NCBI GenBank assembly: GCA_036937835.1
Contig: CM072881.1
Coordinates: 4,811,001 to 4,875,000, forward strand
DNA: 64,000 nt
Source of the DNA: Pampus argenteus
Lineage: Eukaryota > Chordata > Actinopteri > Scombriformes > Stromateidae
Direction of reading: 5' to 3'
Part shown: in pieces, positions 40,369 to 52,300 of the stretch
Layout of the letters: every line of letters starts with the position of its first letter
Position numbering within the stretch: the first letter of the stretch is position 1
Notes under the pieces: model-generated
What the model was told of the DNA's origin: nothing
What the model saw: only the letters and a program-made list of their open reading frames with translations
Database searches by the model: none
Position numbers and translations under genes: made by a program

Positions 40369-43300
40369 ACTTGTTAGTAGATCAGTTCACTGCAGGGATT
40401 TGTTGACAATAAGAAAATCTACAGAAGAAATATAGCCTTAATTAAGCAACAGTCTTATCCTTTAAATCGTTTGATAATCAACCGTTGCCAAAGTACGTAT
40501 TTGAGAATCACCCACGAAGGGAAAAAAAATCCATTAATCCTAAATGAAAAAAAAACCATATTAACTTCTGAAGCACTGACAATTTAGCATTATGTCACAG
40601 TCACCCTGGGTGCTGTTACCGTGACTCTCCTCCATTCATCATGGAGCTCCAGGAATTGTGTAATTGTCTTGATGCAATCCTCAAGGGGGTTTCTTCTTTC
40701 TTTCTTTCTTTCGTTCTTTTTTTTTTTTTTTAATCACTTTTGCAAACTCATTTATGTTCACACATCTGTATCCACCTCTCTAAAATCTAAGGAGAAAAAG
40801 AAAGGAGACGCTTTAAGGTGTATTTCCTGTTTTTTCTTAAACTCGTTGTTGTGCGGACCCTCCAACCTTTGCCTGTGAAGAGCTGTTGTTGGAGTTAATG
40901 GCCGGCTCGGTACTGTGTGTGTGTGTGTGTGCAGCACAGCAGACTGGCGGAGTAATGAGCAGCACGTAGTTACAATACCCACAGTACGCTCCACCGTGTG
41001 AATGTAAATGTTCGTAATTAAGCGAAAACTCACTTGATCAAAGCTCCGGCGCCTAATGATGCCTCGCGCTTGTCTCATCGACAATCTGCTCTTCTCGTGT
41101 CATCTGTTTGAAATGGATTGGCCGGTGGCGTTACTTTACCACAGCAATTAGGACAACACATTGACACACTTCTACTGTTCTTTAAGTGTGGCGGCAAAAA
41201 AAACACAAAAATAAAACTGACGGCGGAGTCTCCGAGAGATCAGAACAGAAGATAACGCGGGAACTCTGTTAGCGGGTCAGGCAGATTTACTCTAACACAA
41301 TCCTATTTGCATTTTGATGGTTTCCTGCAGGCGTCCTTGTTTGCATTGGGCCTCTGTAGGCAGCGCTTTATTCAGACCTGTAAGCTTTCATCCATGGACA
41401 AATCAGCATTTTTAATAAATGGAGAGAAGGTGGGGAGGAGACCAAAATGCTGGAGTTATTTTAAGCCTTATGTCCCCTCAGCAAAAATCCAATGGAGAAG
41501 AAGTGAAATGTGATTTAATAAAGCTTGTTTAATTAGCATTTCACTGAGATCGAAGGATGAGAGAGAGAAAAAAAAAACCAAAACAAGATCTGGAACTCAC
41601 TTATCATTTTAATTAACACTGAAAGTTGAGTGTTGTGGGTGGTGGTGGTGGTGGGTGGGGGTCGCTGTGTACACTCCATAAAAACACGGCCCATAGACTC
41701 GAGTGCTGAATGGCTTTTTGTTGTCGGTAAACAACCCCGGACTGATAACAATCATCAGACTGATAGCGAAGCGCAAATTGGCTGTACCTGTTTATATCCT
41801 TTGAATGAGTAAGCGCCGATGCACCTTTTAATGAGGTTAGCGTTGCTACTGAGCCGTAAGATAACTGCCGGGTGAAAGAGCTCTCATTTAACCGAGCCAA
41901 AGACGGGGCTAAGGAGCTTAAAATGTCAAGTTGCCTTTTTGGAGAGCGCACACGGGGATCAATCTACAACCTTTTACTACAATAACTACCCCCTCTGGTC
42001 CTCCCTCTGCACGTATACATGTGTGTGCACGCAGAGTGTGTGTTACCCAGACCTTCCAGCGTTAATGAGAACTAAAATGCTCCACTTCCCAAATTACCTT
42101 AACGGGGCTGCTCTGTGGCACTCTGTAATCATTTGCCCTAAAAAATGATAGATGTAATATCTCATTTTAATCCCAATTAGGGTGTTCTGCTGACTGGTTA
42201 ATTGTTTGTTTTTCCCAAGCAAGGGTAATTACAAGTACAATGTGCCAGAGGAAAGCTAATCGTTAAAAAAACCACACTCATTATTGGCTCCAGTTGGGAA
42301 TGTTTTTTGGTGTGGATGGCTTTTCCCCTCAAGAAGCACACGCGTGTGGGTTAGTAGAAGGTCACTGCTGAGTCACAGACCCCGATCCAGTTCTGTTCCA
42401 GCATGTCGTTTCCTTAAAATGCCGCGAATCAAATCAAATCGTTTCCATTCCTGTGCACACTTAGTCAGAGGAGAACTTTTCAACTGCAGAGTAATAACGT
42501 CAAATTCATATCCTGTAAGGTTTAACAAGGCAGAGGCTCAATTAGTTTTAACAATGGTATAAAATAACTCTCATCACCACAATCGGAAATGCTGTCATAA
42601 AGAGAGCAATTAAGCAATGTGATCTCTTAAACTATCTGCTCCCCCAGCACGATTTGAGCTAAGTGTGTCTTTTGTCATAGGAACATTATGCCACAGGGAG
42701 GAGGAACAGCTCCAACCGCTACCACAACCCCCCCGCCCCGCCTGATTCCACAGGAGCGCTGACAGAAACGCGTTACCACAGTGTGTCAGGGATCACGCCA
42801 CTCAACAAACCTCGGCCATCATCAGTCTCCAACAACACCGGAATAGGCAAATCTCACAACATCCCACCCTCCCGTGATTACAACAATTCAAAGGTCGCAG
42901 AGGCTTCCATTAAGGGGAACTTCAATGAAGCAAAATCATTATCGAGCAGAAACAAGGAGCTGCAACAGACTATAATGAAGGACAAAGCAGGATGAAGCAA
43001 TAACGAGAGTAACCGTGCCCTGCCGACTTTGTTCTCCAAACGCCAGGCTTTGAAAAAGTTTAAGTTTCTCTCAGACGCTTCTGATTTCTTTTTTCCAGCT
43101 AGAACAAAGACAGAAAAAAAAACAGCTTGAGTTTGAGTTTTATTAGAGGACGGGGTGCACTAATCCATATGGTGAGGTGTGAATAAAACCCATTATTACT
43201 GAGCTGTGTGTGCATATTCTGCTTGATGCCTGCTTCGTAATTGAATCCATAATGTCTCGTAACGGCGGATTCATACTGGTGTGTGTGTGTGTGTGTGTGT

Positions 43301-46300
43301 AGTCGTTTGATGGTTTGATGGTCAAAGCTCCTTCCCGTCTTGCTCGAATCGACGGCCTCATCACACCGAGGGTTAGGTCGCTCAGCAGAGGTTTGATGTC
43401 AGCAGCCAGACGGAAGCTGGCTAATCCGACCCAGAGCGCTCCCTCCATGGGTCTGGATAGCCGATGCAGAGCATATTGATTAGTTCTGCCTTTGAGGTGC
43501 CCTTCAGTATTCATGTCCTCATATTGACCCGCACCTCGAACATCTCCCACCGCCTCAGAAATATGATGACGATACCGGAAAAGAACCTGACAACAAGCGT
43601 AATGGTTTGTCTGAGAAATCCTGTAACAAATGTTGAAGTTTTTTGTGCATTTCTGTGTTTATTAGTCCGACCTGACGAAGCAGCAGAACGGTTTCAAGAT
43701 CACCCTGAAGACGCTGGAGGACAACCTGCTGTCCCGTTTGTCCTCGGCTTCAGGGGACTTCCTGGGCGACACAGAGCTAGTGGAAAACCTGGAGACAACC
43801 AAACGCACCGCTGCCGAGATCGAAGAGAAGGTCCTGTTCTTTTTTATCTTTTTACCTGCCTCCACCTCCACACTGTAACTACCTTAGAAGAAAGAAAGAC
43901 GAGAAGCATTTTAACATCTTTGGGGAAAAAAAACAGTTGTCTAGATAAAGACAAATGAGCCTTGCTAACCTGTTATCCATCTGCTAAGGTTTTGCACTCT
44001 GCAGCTTAGTCTTTAGTTTGCAGTTTCTTTTCTCTTTTTATTCAAAAAATAAAACAAGCCTGAGGGTCAAATTCTGCACACACAGAACTCCTAAACCTTT
44101 CTAATCACTTGAGATTCGCCAGCCGTGGCTCACTGGCATGATACTCACTGGCAACATAGAGCATCCTCATACCCACAAAGCACCAGGGCGTCCTCCCTGG
44201 CATCTACCAGGTAAGTATTTACCATCAAGTAACAGTATTTTGAGTGACATTGTTATCATTGCAAATGTTTCCCTTTTCAGGATTAGGGCCTCTGCTTATA
44301 ACTACATTATAGTGTTATAAGCATGTATTGAATGTTTGTACTCTGCTTATGAATTCAAATAAGTTAACCCTTTACTCGCTGTACTTAGTCCCACATACCT
44401 ACTGATAGGCACCCAGTAAGTATTTCATTAGTAACAAAATATTTACGCTGTGATTTATGAGCTGCAGCCGTCTTCTCTTCTCTCTTCCTCCCTTGCTTTG
44501 TTTCTCTTTTTTCGGTCAGCAAATCAGATCATGTCATCTTAGCGTATTATGTCTGCAGGAGGAGAATTACTGATGTTTCTGATACTTCAGAGCACTTCTG
44601 AGAAAGTGCTGTATGATGATGTGTGAGTGCGCCTTCTGTCAGCGACGAGATGAGCGTTGCCTTTGCAGATGTTCATTCTTGAGCATAATTGCTCAGGCAT
44701 TTGCTGTTTTAAAAAAATAAAAAAAGGCAGCACATAATTGTTGTGTTCCGCACTCAGAGAGAACATTTTGACTAGAACCGTGAAATTGGAATAGCTCTGC
44801 TCTTCACTGGAGGGTGTTTTATTGGAGGGTGCACAATTTCATCATTAGCTGATTGATGAACACTGAGTTTATGCCAATTCGTGCGGATGCATGCTTGTGT
44901 CTGTGTGTATGATTCTGTGTGTTTTTGTACCATCTTTACTGTAGGTAAAAGAAGCCAAGGTGACAGAGGCCAAAATCAATGAGGCTCGGGAGCACTACAG
45001 ACCAGCAGCAGCGCGGGCTTCCTTATTGTACTTCATAATGAATGACCTCAATAAAATCCACCCCATGTACCAGTTCTCTCTCAAGGTAGCGTCTCTATTG
45101 ACCCGCCATGTTTCCTCCCCCAGTGAGACCCCTCTTTACACTCACTCCTCTGTTCCTCTCCTCCTTTTTTCATTTGCTCACCGTGTTTTATGCTCTTTGC
45201 CCTACTTTTATTGTGTTTGTGGCTCCCTAATGTGGTTATGTAGAGCGTAATGTCTTTAATAATGTCAGCCAGCGAGTGCTGAGAGGAGGCAGACTGAGAT
45301 ATGGTTTGCAATCACTCCCACCTCTGCATGTCGCTGCCCTGGCCCAAGTTGTTTCCCCAACATAATCAAATGAAAACACACTCGGTCTATGTACCTTTTG
45401 ACCTTGTAAATGAAATGAAACGCGTCGTAAGATGTGCTCTTCACACCAGCTTAGAACACAAGCGTGACTCTGCGAAATTGACAGAAATGACACCAGAGTA
45501 CTCAGAGAAGACGATAACGATGATGAAGATAATAATCCTTAGTAAGGCTTTGATTTACACTTTTTCCAAAGATAAATAATGTTTGATTGAACTTTGACCA
45601 AACTCACGCCTGCACGGCTTCAATCAGCTGGTATCTTCTAGAAAGTGAATTGTACTGTAATCACAGTTAAGAATGGCCACAAGTCAAATCTAATTCAATC
45701 ATTTCATGGCCAATTGAGCTACACTTTCTCTTTTAGCAGCCTATTTAAAGAGTGATTGTATAGGGTTAGCGTTAATGTAGGTGTGCAGATGAGACCGACT
45801 TTATTCTGTATTTTCTCAAACCAACAATGCACACAACAGTCTGTCACTCAATACTTTCAGATCTCCCTCCGCTGTCTGTGCCACTCATCAGCAGACCCAC
45901 TGATGTATGTGGGATTGAATCCAAATAGACTAGTGTGTGTGTGTTCGTGGCAGTAAAGGGGCACGTTAACAAGTGGAAACATCGTGTCTCACTGGTGTCT
46001 TTTGGACAAGAAATGTCCCTCTGTGGCACAAAAGAACAAGACGCATCAGCAACAGTTCATAGTTGGCTTTGGTTTCTAGTTAAAGATTAATTTAAAATAT
46101 ACACTATCATCAGTCTTACACTTTTAATTTTGTAGTTCTCTGGAAGAAGGGCAAACCACTGTTTCTTTGTGATGTTTTTTTTCTCAAAGAAGAAAGGATC
46201 TTTTGACTGTATTTATTGACTTTATTACTCCTTGTAGCAACTGTTAATTTGTTTTACTTCCTATTAATTTGTCCGATAAATACAGCAGCTTTGTATCATA

Positions 46301-49300
46301 GTGGATTGGACTGGAAACAGGCTACTGGAAATTTGATACTAAACCAGTTGAAAGTTTGATACTACTGCTAATATTTATTGATTGATTGAAGCGGATATTT
46401 TCCTGTCAGTTTCTAATCTTTTCCATAGATTTAAAAGTCACCACTTGTGTGCAGGAGATCAATGTTACCCCAACATTATGTTCTATTATGTATGAGTAGT
46501 GTGACACTGAAATGACGAGTTCACGCATACTTGTATGAACTCAAAATGCATTTTAATCACAATCACAGCTGAGGGCATAAGCAGCTATAGCAGTATTGAT
46601 TACGGTAGTTCATCCTTAGAATAAACTGCATCATATCCATCATGTCAGACGTGAATTGTCAGGTTTAAACAACCTAAAATATCAAACTCACAGACACAAA
46701 GAGGAGAGAAGACAACAGAGTTAAGTTTTACTTGCAAGGAGAGCAACAGGAGACGTGCACAGTCTGCAGAATCTCCTATCTACTCTGAATTCGTCTCCTG
46801 CCCTCTTGCTTTTTATTTAGGATGTCCCTAATACATGTTGCTTCTAAAGGGGAGGGGCATAGGTCAGGCACAGGTCAGTAACAACATAATGGTTTTATTG
46901 CTTTGCTTCAGGCAGGCACAATTTCCTTGACCAATAAACAACGTCTGTTTTCTTCTACACTTAACTGTTTTGTTTTACTTTCCAACATGGTATAGTGATT
47001 AACTCTACCACTCATTAACTCTACAAAAGGTGCCAGTCCCATCAGTCAGATGATGGTGGGAAGTTGACACCAACAGCTGCAAACGTCAATCTGGAAGAGA
47101 ACTTAGTGTAGAACGAAACACAAACTTACAGATATGGTATGGAGTACAAAGAATAAAAGAGTGGTGATATATAAAGAATGCAAAAGAGTAAATATGGGAT
47201 AACTTATATACATTATTCTAACATTTCCCTCCTGTTTATCACATATTTACTCAAATTCTCATTTCACTGTGTCAGCTACTCCATGACGATTTTCAGCTGC
47301 CAGATCTTTTATGAGCACAAACACACTTAAACCTGGAGATCATGTTTATCTGTCTAATTCATAATCTTCGTCGTCATCGTCAAAATAACAATCATCAGCA
47401 AGCAAAGGATAAACTTGGGCCATCCGATTTTCCATAGGTGTGATAGCTGTGGTAATCAAACGGTTAACAAGAGAACGTAGACAAGGTATACAACAACATC
47501 CACACAAGGTCAGAATTGCAGCAAAAACTGCAGTTGAGACTATAACTGAGGCCACTAAGGCTCTATACTTGCCAAAAACATTCATCCACGAATCCCACAT
47601 GGATGTATCGACCCCAGAGTGTTCCTTCATTTTGCTATTGAGAGTCCTAAGTCCCTCTATAGCTCTAGTGAGGCTTCCATCAACAGCTGTATTATTGGGG
47701 ATAAAAGTGCAGCACTGTTCCCCAAACATTGAACAAACCCCTCCCTTCTCCGCCAACAGCATGTCGACGGCTATTCTGTTTTGGAACGCCATAAGGGAGG
47801 TTGCTGATAGCTGATTGTGGACTGCCTCAAACCCACTTTGTGTCCAATTACCTAATCTCTGTACATTGTAATGGATGTAGTTAATTCTATCTACGTTCTT
47901 GTTAATCGTACACCACCAACAAATTAAGGACTCAAAACCTCCTGCTATTTGATCAGCTATTTTGTATTCATCGGGAACCCCACGTGGTACACCAATAGCA
48001 TCAATATAAGTAGGGTCCCCATCTTTCTGCCAAGTGCCACGCTTTCTTCTGTTCTGAAATAAAGGTACATCATTAGTGGCTGATTCAACAACACTGTCAG
48101 CCGTCACTTGATGTATAGAGATCGGTAACAGTAACGTTACTAGAGCGCATAATGCTGAGACATTACGGGGCAGTCTATCAAAAAGTCTGTTGTCTCCACA
48201 CCACCACCAGATGTCAGCTCTAACTATTGGGCTAAAATTTTCAGGCACAGAGATAGTTTTTACACATGCTATCTGGGAGCGATTTCCTAAAAAACTTCCT
48301 GTTCCAGTCATATTAATACATGTAAAGTTCCCGGGTGCAACTTTCTTGGAAAATATTGGTTTATTTTTATCAGCAGTGGTGACAGGAAAAACGAAGTCCC
48401 ATTTGTTACAACTTCTATTTGGAGTTGTACTATTCATAACTTCCACTACACATTGTTCCGGGATAATTGCCGGGACAACCTGCAAAATGGGTCTAGGACC
48501 CAAACATACAACACAGTCATTTTTAGTTATATTAGCGGCCTGCTCCACCATCAACAACCAATTATTAGCTATCCCAGATATTCCGGTCAATAAAGTGATT
48601 TCTTGCTCTGTGGTCATATTTTGTGTCGTATAAATTTGGGCTCCGTTTGTTTTTGCAAACAGTCCCACAGACATTTCAGGTGCCTGTGGGTGGGTTATCT
48701 GAGGCAAGGTGATGGCATTTCTATATGCTTTACAGAGACTTAGAATAAATGGTGGGTCTCTTCCTGTAACGTAGGGATACAAATGCATGGTCCAACAGTC
48801 ATTAGCCCAGCATCCTGTAAACTCTTCATTCATTGTTAAAAGTAACCCTAATCTTTGACCATTAAGACTATACGTCGACAAATTGAATGCTTTTGCGTGG
48901 TGTTTCGCCATCTCTGTGGTAGGCTGGGGTGTCCAATCATTGCCTGTGTATGCCACTACAGTTCCCCAGGATGGGGAATCAACATAATCTTCAGCTAAGT
49001 ACCACTCATGTCCTTTGTAATAATTTCCATCATAACTACTTTCCAAACTCTTCAAAGTAGAAAATGGAATCTTAAAAAGTAAGTCTGAACCACTACCAAA
49101 ACAAAATCTAACTTTGGGAATTTGATCAGGCCTAGTGCAATAATCGATTTCTGGTAGTTTTGCTCTGTTAACTGCACATTGCTTTTGATGGTCCATTTGT
49201 CCAATTTGTCTTTTATGCTTTTGTGTTAGAGATGTATCAGTGGCGAGATGCACCACCGTGGAGTCATTACCGAAAGTATGGTTTTGCTGTTGTTTAGGTA

Positions 49301-52300
49301 ACTCCCATAGGTACCATACTAATAAGAAAATCACTACTAAGAAGAGAGTCACTGCCCAGCACCTAATGGCATTTACCGCTTCAGGGTCATTTTGGTCAAA
49401 ATTAAGTATCCTCTACTTGGTTTGGTGTCTTGGAAAAAACTTCGCTGACTTTCAGGTCTCACCAGTCTCTAAACGTCTGGATCCACCCTATTATCAGTCT
49501 TTGGCTCACCTCCCCTATCGGATTTTTCAGCCGAAATGACCCTTTTACAGTGCGTTAAATGGACCCAGGTTGACCTTTCTGCTATCTTTACAGCAGTGGG
49601 AGTTGTTAGCAGTACCTGATAAGGTCCTTCCCACTTAGGTGAATACCAGTGCTTCCTCTTTATACTTTTTATCAACACCCAGTCTCCTGGTTCAACTAAT
49701 TGAACTTCCTGCTGGGAGACAAAAGGAATTTCATCAGTTCGGTTTTGTTTTTGTTTTTCCAACATACTTCTCATATAATCAGCTAAACTGGCTTCATCAT
49801 TAGGTTCCCATTGATTTTTGAATTGTGGTAATCTATATGGTCTGCCAAATAATATTTCATAGGGTGTGAGCCCTGAAGTACATGTAATATTAATATATAA
49901 TTTCACTAAATCTACACATTGGGTCCATGATCTTCCTGTTTCCTCAATACACTTCTTTAATCTGTTTTTGATCGTTCCATTCATTCGTTCCACCAGTCCA
50001 GCACTTTGAGGGTGGTAAGCACAATGATTTTTTAAATCAATATGAAACATTACGCCGATCTTCTTTACGACTTGGTTCACAAAATGAGCACCATTATCAC
50101 TATATATTTTTTCAGGGATGCCATATCTGGGAATAATATCTTTACAAAGCGCTTTTGCCACCGTCAATGCATCTGGATGTTTGGTTGGAAAAAGCTCTAT
50201 CCATTTTGAAAAAGCATCTATTATGACCAGGCAATACTTTTTCCCTTCACTTTTATTCAATTCTATGAAGTCCATGTGGATAATTTGAAATGGATACTGA
50301 GGCGTAGGGAATCTTCCTCTACGTGGTCTCAAATTGCCTTGTGCATTATGTTTAGCGCATGTTAAACATGCTCTACAAAAATTTTTTGAATAAGAGTTAA
50401 ATTCGTAGGTTGTATAATATTGTTGTACCTGTCCTACCATCCCTCCTGTTGAGACATGTGTTACACCATGGCTCAATATTGCTGCCCATTTATATAGGTT
50501 TTTTGGTAGGATAGGTTTATTGCTGGGTCATACATAGGTGTCATTTTTCAGAATTGCTCCATTCTTTTTCCAAATATCTTTTTCAGATTCAGGACTTTGT
50601 TGTTGCATTTCTCTTATTATTGTATCATCTAAATTTGTTTTTTCTTCTGCAGTTAACACATGTATCTGGCCTGCTGCGGCTGCTTTAGCTATTTTGTCTG
50701 CAAATGCATTACCTAGGGATACACTGTCTGTCCCTGTTGTGTGTGCTGCACACTTACAAATAGCTAAAGTTTTCGGCAGTTGTACAGCTTTTAGAAGGTC
50801 AGATAATAGCTCTGCATGTGCAACTGGTTTGCCTGTGGACGTGACCATACCTCTATTTTCCCAGTATTGTGCAAATGTGTGTACTGTGGCAAACGCATAT
50901 TGACTGTCTGTATAAATTGTCACATTTTTGTTTTTCATTAGTTTACAAGCTTCAGTTAGCGCTACTAATTCAGCTGCTTGAGCTGAATAATTTGATGGCA
51001 GGCATTCAGCTTTAACTACACTTTTTTGTGTTACTACTGCATATCCCGTTTGAGTCTTTCCTAGTTCGTTCTTTTTAGATGAACCATCTACAAATAAAAC
51101 TTCTCCTTTTTTAAGTGGTTGATCTCTTAAGTCACTTCTACTTTTTGCTGTTTTTTCTGCCACTTCCTGACAATCATGTTTAATGCCGTCCTCAGGAAGT
51201 GGTAACAACGTAGCCGGGTTTAATGTTGTGCACCTTTCTAAGGTCAAGTGAGGTTGAGATAACAATGTTGCCATGCAAGACAGATGTCTTGCAGGCAATA
51301 AAAATGTCATGTTAGTCTGTAACAACAGGGCAGAAACAGCATGGGGTACTCTTAGAATTAATGGATGAAATAAAACTATAGTAGCACTTATTTCCACAGC
51401 CATTGATGCTGCAATGACTGCTTTAACACATTGCGGCAGTGCACATGCTACACTGTCCAATTTAGATAAGAAATATGCTATAGGTTTAATTTTTATCCCC
51501 ATGTTGTTGAACCAAAACTGAAGTCATAAAGTGACCTTTACAATCAACCATTTGAATAAAGGGTTTACTGTACTGATTACAGTAAGGCTATTGCAGTGCT
51601 GGATATCAGAGCTTGCTTTATTTTACAAAAAGCATCTTCAGCCTCTGCTGTCCATTTTAAGGGTGACGTCATTTTAAGATCTTCATCATACATCATTTTA
51701 CTCAGAGGTGCTGTTATTTCTGCATAGTTTGGTACCCAATTTCTACAATAATTAGTCAGACCTAAAAATGACATCATTTGCTTTTTAATTTGTGGCTTAG
51801 GTGCTTGAAGAATTACAGTTTTTCTATCTTCTACTATTGTTCTCCCTCCTGCACTCAGATTGTGTCCCAGATACTTCACTTGCTTTTTACACATCTGTAA
51901 TTTGTTTTTACTCACTTTATTATAATTTTTCCCATATCTTTCCATTTCATTATATTGTTTTTATACAATGAAATGTGAGGTGCTGTCCACATCTTGAACA
52001 GTCTTACCAGCTCTGGTGTTGATAGTGTTACTGCTGCAGCTGCATTAGATTCACCATCTGAATAGACATAAGTCACTGTCCCTCTAGCTGGAGTAGCTTT
52101 AGTTAGGGCATTGTCAAAGTCATTATCTGGTCCTGGTGTGTCTTTGTACCAAAGTGTCACACAGAAAAGTTACAGGTTTTCCGTTTATCAATAACGTCAC
52201 TTCTGGTTTAACTTCGTCCACAGACAACAAATTTTGAAAGTTTATCAACACTTCATCTGTCTCACATTCTATCTTATTTCCTTCCTCACGTTCTACAGCC

